Below the pieces are notes generated by a model. That model was not told the DNA's origin. It searched no databases and saw nothing but the letters and a program-made list of their open reading frames with translations. The position numbers and the translations under genes were made by a program. Below are positions 34,339 through 42,213 of a DNA stretch of 64,000 nt, piece by piece (position 1 is the stretch's first letter; every line of letters begins with the position of its first letter). The DNA comes from Dolomitihabitans soli (lineage in GTDB: Bacteria > Actinomycetota > Actinomycetes > Streptosporangiales > Streptosporangiaceae). The stretch lies in the NCBI RefSeq assembly GCF_022213955.1, contig NZ_JAKNTW010000007.1:1-64000 (forward strand). The letters run 5' to 3'.

Positions 34339-34797
34339 AATTCGTCATTGCGCTGACCTGGAGGTTCGTCACGTACTGACGGGCAATTCGCCACTTCCTG
34401 TCAGTGGCGCTGCCCTGATCTGACGTCTTCGGCCGCTTCGCCCAGGTCAGGGCACCAGTCGCTGACTGTGACCATAGCGCGACAAGGTCTCATGTTCCGG
34501 GCCGGAAGTAGACGCTCACTGTCATTAGCTGACGATTCCTACTGACGCGCTGATGACGAAGTAGCTGTCTTCCAGGTGTTTCGTCATCAGCTGACGCCGG
34601 CTTCGTCACCAGCGTGTCAGTAGAACTGTCCTGGCAATGTCCCGTTGATGTCAGTCGACCTGCCGATTCACGTCAGCAAAATTATTTGATCCTGGCCCGC
34701 GTGGAGACGATCTTCATGGTTTCCGGCCTGGAGGAACTCGACAGTGCCGCGTTGAACGAGCCAGAAGTGACATGAAAGTTGAGAACCTACAATCCGG
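34339..34797. repeat. Non-coding array of partly palindromic TTCGTCA...TGAC repeats
   Basis: At least six related motifs occur: 34341-34357 (TTCGTCATTGCGCTGAC), 34365-34380 (TTCGTCACGTACTGAC), 34521-34533 (GTCATTAGCTGAC), 34541-34560 in reverse (TTCGTCATCAGCGCGTCAGT), 34580-34596 (TTCGTCATCAGCTGACG) and 34602-34620 (TTCGTCACCAGCGTGTCAG). The fourth and sixth form an inverted pair with two mismatches around the fifth, whose core CGTCA-N5-TGACG is itself palindromic. A short frame starting at ATG 34717 (MVSGLEELDSAALNEPEVT) closes at 34774. This resembles a recombinase/resolvase target or iteron array belonging to the lost element whose integrase tail follows. Confidence 0.6.
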
Positions 34798-34961
34798 TCA
34801 CAGGCCGCCCTTGGTCATCGGGTTGTGTTCGCCGTACCGGGTGCCGCTGCGCACGTAGCCGTGCACGGTGGGCGAGGTGGCCTTCCATCGGCCCTGTTCG
34901 GCGATCTTCCCGGTCGGCACGCCGTTCTCGACCAGGGTGGTGGCGCCGCCGGCGCGCGGAT
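34798..34961 (-). pseudogene. C-terminal fragment of a tyrosine recombinase/integrase
   Basis: The frame reads RAGGATTLVENGVPTGKIAEQGRW, then KATSPTVHGYVRSGTRYGEHNPMTKGGL and TGA at 34798. It contains the HxxR-derived RAGG box (the His is replaced or lost at the junction) and the catalytic Tyr region (VHGYVR). The N-terminal 80% is missing; it is fused at 34961 to a truncated membrane-protein gene. Confidence 0.7.
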
Positions 34962-35198
34962 GACGCCGAGCGCGAGCCCCGGCCAGGTCGCCTGGCGCTT
35001 GCCCAGTTTGGACATGGCGAGGTAGAGCAGCGGCAGTAGCGACAGAACGTGGGCCAGCCCGACCGCTCCGCCGCCGGATCCGATGACGGCCGACGCCGCT
35101 AGGGCCAGCCCGGCCGGCCAGCGCCGCTTCAACCAGGCGATCCAGCTGGTGCGTACGAGGGTGGAGGTGGCTTCCGTGTACGGGGTAAGGGTATCCAT
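34962..35198 (-). pseudogene. 5' fragment of a membrane-protein gene
   Basis: ATG 35198 begins MDTLTPYTEATSTLVRTSWIAWLKRRWPAGLALAASAVIG, followed by a second helix (GLAHVLSLLPLLYLAMSKLG) and TWPGLALGVI. It then runs into the integrase fragment at 34961. The protein would normally continue as a multi-helix integral membrane protein of unknown function. Confidence 0.6.
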
Positions 35199-35361
35199 GG
35201 GGTCCAGCTTGAGGGCGGGCGGACAGGGCTATACAGCGCCGAAACCGCACCGACGGGCGTGGAGATGTCACTCGATCTCGTGACATCTGTCATCCGGCGG
35301 TAGCCTCGCCGTGCATGCGCGCGGATGTCCGGTCCATGTCCTTGCGCGCGGCTCGCGGGCG

Positions 35362-35840
35362 CTGCCAAGCTCTCTGGGAGAGAGGTGCGCGCACGATTCC
35401 CGGAGGGGATCTTTTGGGTAACGGTGGGAGGCGATCCACCCGGCCTGCTCTGGAAGCCCGATCCCGAGTTCGCGGTCCGGCAGCGGCTGGTGGTGCTCGA
35501 CGATGTCGGGCCGGAGGAGGCCGGGCTGATCGCGAAGTTCGCCGCGGACAATGTCGCGGTCCTCCTGACCGGCAGGAGCGCGCTGGGACTGTTGGCGCCC
35601 CCGACCGGAACATCCTTCCGATGCCCGACGCCGTACGCGATCATCTCCGCCAGGCCATGGGCCCCGCACTCACGCAGCGTGCGGATATCGCGCCGGCTCA
35701 GGTGTTCCGCCACGGTTCCTGGCTGACGACCAGGCTGGTGGAGGCCGGACCGGGCGCGGTCGTGCGGGATCTTGTCCGGACGTGCGCGGGCCGCGGTGAT
35801 TTTGCGGACGTGCTGAGTCTATTCCTTTTGATGAGCCGGA
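35362..35840 (+). pseudogene. NB-ARC/STAND ATPase fragment, frameshifted
   Basis: REVRARFPEGIFWVTVGGD and RLVVLDDVGPEEAGLIAKF, then VLLTGRSALGLLA correspond to the NB-ARC region from just after the P-loop through Walker B. Near 35605 the frame shifts to AVRDHLRQAMGPALTQRADIAPAQVF and continues to about 35840. The P-loop and C-terminal repeats are absent. It is a second STAND-type remnant near the intact membrane-anchored one. Confidence 0.55.
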
Positions 35841-35873
35841 CCTTTCCGGCTCCAACGGAGAGGAGATCCGATC

Positions 35874-36221
35874 GTGACAGTGGGGATCTTCGCGGGCATC
35901 CCTGTCCGCGACTGCAAGAGCGCCGTGGAGTGGTACATCAGGCTCCTCGGCAAGGAACCGGCGTTCTGGCCCAACGACGTCGAAGCGGTGTGGCAGCTGG
36001 CGGCGGACCGGTATGTGTACGTCATCGAGGACGCCGCTCGGGCCGGAGGCGGCGTGGGCATGATCTGGGTGGACGATCCGGTGTCCGAGGTGGACCGGAT
36101 CGCAGCCCGCGGGCTGCAGCCGGTGGACATGGAGCAGCACGGCAACGTCTGCAAATGGGTCTTCCATGACGCCGACGGCAACGAAACAGGTATAGGAGGC
36201 GAGATCGCGCCTGCGCCCTGA
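35874..36221 (+). CDS. VOC-superfamily (glyoxalase/bleomycin-resistance fold) protein
   Basis: The GTG start at 35874 follows GGAGAGGAG. The 115-aa protein has the single-unit betaalphabetabetabeta pattern duplicated across the chain: FAGIPVRDCKSAVEWYIRLLGKEPAFWPNDVEAVWQL and then VGMIWVDDPVSEVDRIAARGL..KWVFHDADGNETGIGG. A terminal Glu in NETGIGG fits the usual metal-site position. Function (isomerase, dioxygenase or drug binding) cannot be told. It is intact amid fragments. Confidence 0.75.
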   Translation: MTVGIFAGIPVRDCKSAVEWYIRLLGKEPAFWPNDVEAVWQLAADRYVYVIEDAARAGGGVGMIWVDDPVSEVDRIAARGLQPVDMEQHGNVCKWVFHDADGNETGIGGEIAPAP

Positions 36222-36635
36222 ATCGGAGGTCAGCCACTCAGGCTTCGATGGCATCGCTCAATGTTCGCTGGCACGGGAGACCCCCGCACCGGAGATGGGC
36301 GCGGTCACTTCTCAGGATCCGGCAAGCCTGACCAGCTGTCATGCCCGCCATCAGCCTCGACACCACCGACGCCATCGCCACCCTGGGTGACTCTAAGTAG
36401 TCGGTCATGTGTGGCAAGTGGCCTGGGCCACGAGGTGGACTGGTCGAGCCCGAGCTTGGCGCAGCTGAAGGGCGATGATGCACTGAGCTGGTGGACGAGC
36501 CGATGCCGGTCCGGAGGCCCGGCTCGCCGAGCCGGCGGCGGGGTCGACCAGGACAGCCTTCGAGTCGTGGACCGGAGCAGGAACACCCCGCAAGCGGACC
36601 GGCACCCAACATCCTCAGCGCACTTCTAGTCGCTT
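36222..36635. other. 414-bp stretch with no recognisable gene
   Basis: A short frame at 36341 (MPAISLDTTDAIATLGDSK) and several Arg/Pro-rich frames are open, but none shows a ribosome site with a plausible protein. It is probably decayed sequence. Confidence 0.4.
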
Positions 36636-36825
36636 CTAGTCGGTGGTGGGCTGGCCGGCGGAATCGCGGGCGAGGGCGACGATCCGCTCCAGGGCCGCCG
36701 CGTGCCGCTCGAAGGCCAGCCGTCCCTGGGGGTGAGCTGCACGTACGTCCGCCGCGCCCGCTTGTCCTGGTCCTTGCGGACGATGACGTATCCGGCGGCG
36801 GCCAGCGCGGAGACCTGCTTGGACA
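36636..36825 (-). pseudogene. 3' fragment of a MarR/winged-helix regulator
   Basis: MSKQVSALAAAGYVIVRKDQDKRARRTYVQLTP in one frame and GRLAFERHAAALERIVALARDSAG in the next form the recognition helix, wing and last helix of a MarR-like regulator. The frameshift is near 36727, and the N-terminal half is replaced at about 36826 by sequence of the XRE-type remnant. Confidence 0.6.
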
Positions 36826-37740
36826 TCGCCAACATCTTCACCACCTGGGACAACACCTACGGCGGCTGCTTGGTTCGGGAGGCGGTCGCCGCACAGCTGC
36901 GCTTCGCGGAGGGGATGCTGAAGAGGTCCAGGTGCTCGACCAAGCTGCACGATCCGCTGTACTCGGCAGTGGGGCGGCCGCGTTCATGGCGTTCGACGCC
37001 TACGCCCACGACGACGCCCGGAAGATGTTCGCGTTCGCGCTCGCCTGCGCCGAGGAGGCGAACGACTGGCACCTGCGGGCCAAGGTGCTCTCCAGCATGG
37101 CGCGGCAAGCCATCTGGGTGGGGGGATGCCGACAACGGGCTCACACTGGTGGAGTTCGCTCTCGTGCGGGCCGACCGGCTAACCGCCGGCGAGCGGGCCA
37201 TGCTGCGGTCTGCTCAGGCTCGGGCGTTCGCCAAGCTGGGCCGCGTGTCGGAAACCACCTGGAAGGCCATCAAGGACGCCGACATGGAGTTCCACCGCAT
37301 CCGCCCCATCGAGGAGAAGCCGTGGATGCGGTACTACGACGCTGCCCAGCACCAGGGGGACACCGGGCATGCGGTGTTCGACCTGGCGATCGACGAGCGG
37401 CTTGTCGGCAAGGTCATCGACGGGCAGGTCAGCGACGAGGCGGTCAGCGCCACGTACGTCGGCGAGGCGTCGACGCGGCTGGCCGGCGCGGTGGCCGGGC
37501 ACACCGCCGCCTACGTCCGGTCCCGCGCGATCAGCGGCATCAAACTCGCCTCCCTGACCATGGTGGCCGGTGACCCGGAGGAGGCCGCCGAGATCGGCGA
37601 ACGCGCGGTTGCCGACGCGGGCACGGTTCGCTCCCGCCGGGCCCAGGACGACATGCGCGAGCTCACCCGGTTCGCCCGCCCGCACGAGCGGCGGACATCT
37701 GCCCGACCGGTTCACCCCCACGGGCGTGGGGAGCAGTCAG
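36826..37740 (+). pseudogene. C-terminal sensor region of an XRE-type regulator, frameshifted
   Basis: The frame shows FTTWDNTYGGCLVREAVAAQLRFAEGML, then in another frame AAAFMAFDAYAHDDARKMFAFALACAEEANDWHLRAKVL, then back to DNGLTLVEFALVRADRLTAGERAML..LAIDERLVGKVIDGQVSDEAVS. These are TPR-like helices of actinobacterial XRE regulators. Compensating shifts occur near 36960 and 37125, and the HTH N-terminus is absent. The 3' end runs into a CRISPR repeat at 37709, which supplies the last codons and stop, so the natural end is lost. Confidence 0.65.
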
Positions 37741-37856
37741 CCCGGTCCGCGCGCTGAGCCTCGATCGCCGGTTCACCCCCACGTGGGGGTGAACCGACCA
37801 GGTCGAAGAACAATTCGACTGGGGTGACCCGCTCCCCACGCCTGTGGGGGTGAACG
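37709..37856. CRISPR. Rearranged mini CRISPR locus (type I-E-like repeats) with internal inversion
   Basis: A full 28-nt repeat lies at 37709-37736 (GGTTCACCCCCACGGG...GGGGAGCAG), followed by a 33-nt spacer (37737-37769). Next comes a half repeat joined to its own reverse half (37770-37795), forming the palindrome centred on CCCCCACGTGGGGG. A 33-nt spacer (37796-37828) and a degenerate repeat in the opposite orientation (37829-37856) follow. The repeat matches the type I-E class of actinomycetes. No cas gene is in the window. Confidence 0.85.
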
Positions 37857-37878
37857 GTCACGTCCACGGACGTGACCG

Positions 37879-37985
37879 CCTGCCCCACCGGTGAGAGCGC
37901 TCGAACTTCCGGGCAATGGCAACCCCCGTCGGAAGTCTCCCATCGGGCCCGCGATGGGATTCCGCCCGGAGCCGGCGTGGCCTGA
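37879..37985 (-). pseudogene. DUF2637 C-terminal remnant
   Basis: About 90 bp from 37879 match 40207-40296 (the 3' part of the DUF2637 gene) with roughly seven differences, reading ESHRGPDGRLPTGVAIARKFERSHRWGR. The rest of the gene is gone. The same C-terminus therefore flanks both CRISPR loci. Confidence 0.65.
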
Positions 37986-38086
37986 CCGGCCCATGCCACG
38001 CTCTTTACTGCACGTTGCCATACGATTACTGTAAGTAGAAAGCTCGGAGGGAAGCCCCGTTCCCCATCCACGACCGGAGGCAGTAA

Positions 38087-38644
38087 ATGTCCGTGCCGCT
38101 GACCGAATCCAACCTCGCCCTCGTATTCGCGGCGCTGGACACCACCGGAGACGGGCGCCTCAGCGCCGCTGACTTCACCATGCGAGCCGACCAGATGTGC
38201 GCCGCCATTGCGCCTGATCCCACCTCCGCCGCTCACCAGGATGTCCAGCGAGGTTTCGCCGCTTGGTGGGAACACCTGCGAGCCAGCGCCGATGCCAACC
38301 ACGACGGCTCAGTGAGCCCCAAGGAATACCTGGCCGCGGTCCGCACCCAGGCGGGAAACGCCGGCGACGACCTTGCCGAAGTGGTCATCGCCCTGGCCAT
38401 CCCGATGTTCAACGCGGTCGACAACGACGCCGACGGAACCATCTCCCTCCCGGAATACGTCCGGTTCTACACGGCCATCAACCTGGACAACCAGATCGGG
38501 GAAGATGCCTTCACCCGGCTCGACACCGATGGCGACGGCGGGATCTCCCAGCAGGAGTTCGTCACGGGTCTCCGCGCGATCTTCACCAGCAACGATCCCG
38601 GCGACCCAGGCACCTGGATGCTGGGCCAGGCGCCATCGTCCTAA
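38087..38644 (+). CDS. Calerythrin-like EF-hand calcium-binding protein
   Basis: ATG 38087 follows GGAGG. The 185-aa protein has four EF-hand loops: DTTGDGRLSAADF (about 17), DANHDGSVSPKEY (about 68), DNDADGTISLPEY (about 110) and DTDGDGGISQQEF (about 145), all with acidic residues at positions 1, 3, 5 and 12 well kept. This is the sarcoplasmic-calcium-binding/calerythrin architecture of actinomycetes, a cytosolic calcium buffer or sensor. It has its own promoter region in the lower-GC stretch at about 38000-38070. It is intact and undisturbed, unlike its surroundings. Confidence 0.88.
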   Translation: MSVPLTESNLALVFAALDTTGDGRLSAADFTMRADQMCAAIAPDPTSAAHQDVQRGFAAWWEHLRASADANHDGSVSPKEYLAAVRTQAGNAGDDLAEVVIALAIPMFNAVDNDADGTISLPEYVRFYTAINLDNQIGEDAFTRLDTDGDGGISQQEFVTGLRAIFTSNDPGDPGTWMLGQAPSS

Positions 38645-39120
38645 CCTGTTCCTGAGAGGACAGAAGGGGACGTTCTGTCGACCACGGTCTCGCTCGAGAG
38701 CACCGCTACACCCACCGGCGTCGCGTGGGCACGCGGGTGCTGCTGCGTCACCACGACCACACCGCCCCGCCGGCGGTCTGTTGCGGTCGATGGCGTTGCT
38801 GGTCGACGACAATGGCGCCCAGAAGGTGGGTCGTTCCTTGGTCGAGGCAGTCGCGGCGAGCCTGTCAGGCCGCCAGCCGCGCCTGACCCTCACCTCGTTG
38901 TCTCCTCACGTCATCCAGCGCGCTTCGACCTGAGTCGAGGCCGGCGCCGGCTCCAAATGCTGACGTGTACGTCGGCCTGCGGCATGATCCGTGCATCCGT
39001 GCCGGTCTTCGGCGTGTCTCCGAAGGTCGGCCCGCAGCCGCGGGCCATCGCCTCGTTGTCCCGATCGAGCACGCCACACTCGCCGCAGCGCCTGTCCGTT
39101 TACCGCAGAAGGGGTGCCCG
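38645..39120. other. 476-bp region without a convincing gene
   Basis: Open frames here are Arg/Thr/Pro-rich in every phase and lack ribosome sites. I see no hairpin terminator of note after the EF-hand gene. Confidence 0.4.
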
Positions 39121-39618
39121 TCACCCCGCGTTGACATGCGGGCAGAGCGGACGCTGCTGGTAGCCGCCGGGTATGCCGGTGCCGACGGCGGCCCAGAACG
39201 GCCGTGACTCGGCGAAGTGGCCGCCGAGGGTGTGCCAGCCGCCCAGGCCGGGGTTTTCAGCGCGCAGCGCAGCGAGCCCCGCAGTAGCCAGCCCGTACCG
39301 TTGATACCGCGGCAGGGTGTACGGGTGCTCGACCCAGCCGAGCCCGCAACGGCGGCAGATCTGGTAGTCGACGGCGAAGGCAAACTCGCCATCAAGGTTG
39401 GCCGCACGCCTGCGCCAGCCAGTCCGCTCAGCCGAGATGGTGTCCTGCCATGGGGTGTCCAATAGGGGGATGACCGGCCAGCCATTCCGCCTGCCGAGTC
39501 GCCCCCGGGTGAGCCACTGCAGCACCTCACGCCATGGCTCGCGACCGGACGCGCGCCCCACTTCGTGGGTCTGGCCGGCCAGACGCAGCGCCGCTCGCCT
39601 GTCGTCATCGATCGCCAT
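39121..39618 (-). CDS. GNAT-like acetyltransferase-related protein
   Basis: From ATG 39618 the protein is 165 aa: GEFAFAVDYQICRRCGLGWVEHPYTLPRYQRYGLATAGLAALRAENPGLGGWHTLGGHFAESRPFWAAVG. The YQRYGLATAGLAAL segment fits the acetyl-CoA-binding motif A (Q/RxxGxG/A) with the second Gly replaced, and ESRPFW the motif B region. A CRRCG pair could bind zinc. A GTG at 39639 is an alternative start. The substrate is unknown. The 5' end lies 107 bp from CRISPR repeat 1, with no link implied. Confidence 0.6.
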   Translation of the reverse strand: MAIDDDRRAALRLAGQTHEVGRASGREPWREVLQWLTRGRLGRRNGWPVIPLLDTPWQDTISAERTGWRRRAANLDGEFAFAVDYQICRRCGLGWVEHPYTLPRYQRYGLATAGLAALRAENPGLGGWHTLGGHFAESRPFWAAVGTGIPGGYQQRPLCPHVNAG

Positions 39619-39725
39619 GCGCTCATCGTGCCCGACGGATACGTGCGCGGCCACAGACACTGGCGGACCTTTAGCAGCGCGTCCTCCAGCGAGTTGGCAA
39701 TGGTCTTCCTCGATCTGATGGCCCC

Positions 39726-39936
39726 GGTTCTCCCCCACGGGCGTGGGGAGCAGGTGACCCGGCCCGCGTGTGGTCTCCCACGCAGGGGTTCACCCCCACG
39801 GGCGTGGGGAGCAGGCGCTCATCCCGCGGTTGCAGGTGACGACCAGCGGTTCACCCCCACGGGCGTGGGGAGCAGGCATCGAGTGGGTCACCCGCCGCGT
39901 CGTGGCTGGGTTCACCCCCACGGGCGTGGGGAGCAG
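39726..39936 (-). CRISPR. Four-repeat type I-E-like CRISPR array, no cas genes nearby
   Basis: Repeats of 28 nt lie at 39726-39753, 39787-39814, 39848-39875 and 39909-39936, with three 33-nt spacers and an exact 61-nt period. The last three repeats are identical (GGTTCACCCCCACGGG...GTGGGGAGCAG). The first has one change (GGTTCTCCCCC), as expected for the leader-distal end. By analogy with type I-E repeats the array is read on the minus strand, with the leader to the right at 39937 onward. Confidence 0.92.
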
Positions 39937-40167
39937 CTTCGTGACCTGCCAAGATACGAGTGACCTGCGGCGATGTGAATGTCGGGGTTTGTCGGTAATC
40001 CACAGGGGATGATCGAGGCACCAATCCAAGCCTCCTGCTATTTGCAATGATCCAGACCACCGCAGTGTGACATTCCAGCCAGGATGCGTCTCCGTGATCG
40101 CGGTTCGGCCGCCGAACCTCCGAGCGCACCCGACGGCCGCTTCTTCACACCGATACAGCAAAGCCCT
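39937..40167 (-). promoter_or_regulatory. Probable CRISPR leader/intergenic region
   Basis: This 231-bp interval adjoins the non-degenerate repeat and is AT-richer than its surroundings (TTTGCAATGATCC, GGTAATCCACAGGGGATGATC). Position and composition fit a leader, but no -10/-35 can be named with confidence. Confidence 0.45.
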
Positions 40168-40818
40168 CTAGCTTAACTCGCCACCGACTCCGGCTCGCTT
40201 GACGAGCCTGCCCCACCGGTGCGAGCGCTCGAACTGCCGGGCAATGGCATCCCCCGTCGGAAGTCCCCCATCGGGCCTGCGATTGGATTCCGCCCACTGC
40301 CATGCCAGACGCTGAAGCGACCTCTGCCCGTCACCCCGCCGAGTTCGGGGGTCGGACTGGCCAGGGTCAATATCAACGCTCGGCTCCTGGAGCGCTCCAA
40401 GCTCACGCCCGATCACACCCTCCTGTCCAGCAGCACGGCGGACCTGATTCATCAGCATTTCGTAGGCGCCGATCAGCGCGAAGCTGGGCCAGGCTGCGAT
40501 CACACGGCCGATCAACGACGGCTCGGCGACCGCCACGTTCGCACCGAGACTGGCCAGACTGCTGACCGCCAGCAGCGCCCAGGCCAAACGCCCACCAGTC
40601 TTACCGTTACGACTGGCCAAGAGCAGAGACATCGACGCGGCGATGATGGTGCCATCAACGGACAACGGAATGAGCGCCGCAGCCAGCCCATCCTCCCCAT
40701 GCCGCAGAGCGAGCTCATGCATATGACGGAACGACACCACAGCCGCCACCAACGCCACGATCAGCACGCTGCCCGTCGTCGTCCGCCGGATCCACCGCTC
40801 CCCCGACACACCCACCAT
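40168..40818 (-). CDS. DUF2637 membrane protein (actinomycete mobile-element transfer/spread type)
   Basis: The 216-aa protein begins near MVGVSGERWIRRTTTGSVLIVALVAAVVSFRHMHELALRHGE and has four hydrophobic segments: GSVLIVALVAAVVSF, ALIPLSVDGTIIAASMSLLL, LAWALLAVSSLASLGANVAVA and GRVIAAWPSFALIGAYEMLM. The (S)VDGTIIAAS and WP motifs are the DUF2637 signature. The C-terminal tail is charged (RPDGGLPTGDAIARQFERSHRWGRLVKR). DUF2637 genes are common on conjugative plasmids and integrative elements of actinomycetes, next to spd/tra genes; none are seen here. A diverged copy of its 3' end lies at 37879-37985. Confidence 0.75.
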   Translation of the reverse strand: MVGVSGERWIRRTTTGSVLIVALVAAVVSFRHMHELALRHGEDGLAAALIPLSVDGTIIAASMSLLLASRNGKTGGRLAWALLAVSSLASLGANVAVAEPSLIGRVIAAWPSFALIGAYEMLMNQVRRAAGQEGVIGRELGALQEPSVDIDPGQSDPRTRRGDGQRSLQRLAWQWAESNRRPDGGLPTGDAIARQFERSHRWGRLVKRAGVGGELS

Positions 40819-40876
40819 CCCCGCTCACCCCTGCCCCAGCAGGAACCGCGTGGTCAGCGTGAACGCGTGTGCAATT

Positions 40877-40894
40877 GGTTCGAGTCCCCCCACC
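40877..40894. other. tRNA 3'-end-like sequence, possible att scar
   Basis: GGTTCGAGTCCCCCCACC looks like a tRNA T-loop and 3' acceptor, but no 5' tRNA part folds with it. Such 3' tRNA pieces mark attachment sites of integrated elements. It separates the relic-rich DUF2637 side from the intact MFS/ROK region. Confidence 0.4.
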
Positions 40895-40971
40895 GTCATG
40901 ACCCCCCACCCGGACCCCTCGGTCGGCTGGCCGCGGGTCTCCTCCGACCCTCGGCACGTGGTCGAAGCGGC

Positions 40972-42198
40972 TCAGGCCACCCGGCTCGGCAGGGGCGGCT
41001 CGTCCTGCTTCGCAGGGATCATGGCGCGAATGCCGGGCACCCCGGCGAGAGCGACGATCGCGGCGAACACGGCGGGAATCACCAGGCCGACGGGCAGTGA
41101 GAAGGACTCCGCGACGAAGCCCAGGACGGCCGGGCCGGCCAGCAGCCCCGTGTAGCCGCAGGCGGTGACCAACGCCAGGGCGCGGCTGACGGAGCCGCCG
41201 GACGCGCCGACCGCGCTGAAGATCACCGGGACCACGGTGGCCAGTCCGACGCCGGCCAGTCCCCACCCCGTCCACGCGCAGACCACCCGGAGCACCTCGG
41301 GCGCCGCCTGGGAACCCAGCACGAGGAGGTATCCACCGGTCGCGAACATCCCCGCGAGGCGGATCGTGCGCACCGCGCCGAGCCGGGCCCGCAGCGGATC
41401 GCCGAGCAGTCGCACGACGGTCATCGCCACCGAGAAGATCGTGTACGCCAGCGGCGCCAGGGCCGGATCGGTGTCCAGCACCCAGCGCGCGTGCAGAGCG
41501 GCCCAGTCCATCGCCGCGCCTTCTGACAGGTGCCCGCCGAAGGCCGCCAGTCCCAGCAAAGCGACGATCCCCCATCTGGTCGAGTCGGCGAGCGACGCCC
41601 CTTGCACGTCTCCGGAGCGTGCGGGAGCGGGCAGCAGCAGCCGGGCGATCGGCAGATAGGCGAACGGGACCACGACCGCGGCGCCGACGAGCAGCACCTG
41701 CCCGTCGACCCCGGCCTTCAGTCCCGTGGCGGTCAGCGCTCCGCCGACCGCGCCGCCCAGGCTCCACACGCCGTGGAACGCCGAGATGATCGGCCGGCCG
41801 TACCGGTGCTCGACCTCGACCGAATGGGTGTTCATCCCCACCTCCAGGATGCCGATGCCCATTCCGAAGAACACCGCGAGCACGGCCAGCCAGAGATATG
41901 ACGGGGCCAGGGCGGGCCCGAGCAGCAGTACGGCCGAGGCGGGCCCGCTGAACCAGCACACGCTCCTGCTCGACCATCTCTCGACCAGCGGCCCGGCGAG
42001 CAACATGGCGGCCAGCGCTCCGGCCGAGACCAACAGCAGCGCCGTGCCCAGGCGCGCCGGTCCGAGGTCGAGGCGGTCGTTGAGCGCGGGCAGGCCCGCC
42101 GACCACATGCCCACGGTGAGTCCAAGGAGGCAGAAGTAGCCGAAGACGCCGACGCGGGCTCGGACAGCGACCCGATCAGGGGGAATTATTTTGTTCAC
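40972..42198 (-). CDS. Major facilitator superfamily transporter
   Basis: The likely start is GTG 42198 (VNKIIPPDRVAVRARVGVFGYFCLLG); the frame is open upstream but overlaps the divergent gene. The 408-aa product has twelve predicted helices in two halves, with motif-A-like LVERWSSRSV after helix 2 and a family feature GMGIGILEVGMNTHSVEVEHRYGRPIISAFHGVWSLGG, as in fucose-permease/YbjJ-type MFS proteins. It diverges from a ROK regulator across about 15 bp, so sugar or sugar-derivative transport controlled by that regulator is inferred. Confidence 0.85.
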   Translation of the reverse strand: MNKIIPPDRVAVRARVGVFGYFCLLGLTVGMWSAGLPALNDRLDLGPARLGTALLLVSAGALAAMLLAGPLVERWSSRSVCWFSGPASAVLLLGPALAPSYLWLAVLAVFFGMGIGILEVGMNTHSVEVEHRYGRPIISAFHGVWSLGGAVGGALTATGLKAGVDGQVLLVGAAVVVPFAYLPIARLLLPAPARSGDVQGASLADSTRWGIVALLGLAAFGGHLSEGAAMDWAALHARWVLDTDPALAPLAYTIFSVAMTVVRLLGDPLRARLGAVRTIRLAGMFATGGYLLVLGSQAAPEVLRVVCAWTGWGLAGVGLATVVPVIFSAVGASGGSVSRALALVTACGYTGLLAGPAVLGFVAESFSLPVGLVIPAVFAAIVALAGVPGIRAMIPAKQDEPPLPSRVA

Positions 42199-42213
42199 GG
42201 CGAAAGCATAATC

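Noticed and set aside
40871-40900. An intact tRNA gene
   Set aside because: The T-stem does not pair properly and no anticodon or D-arm is found upstream.
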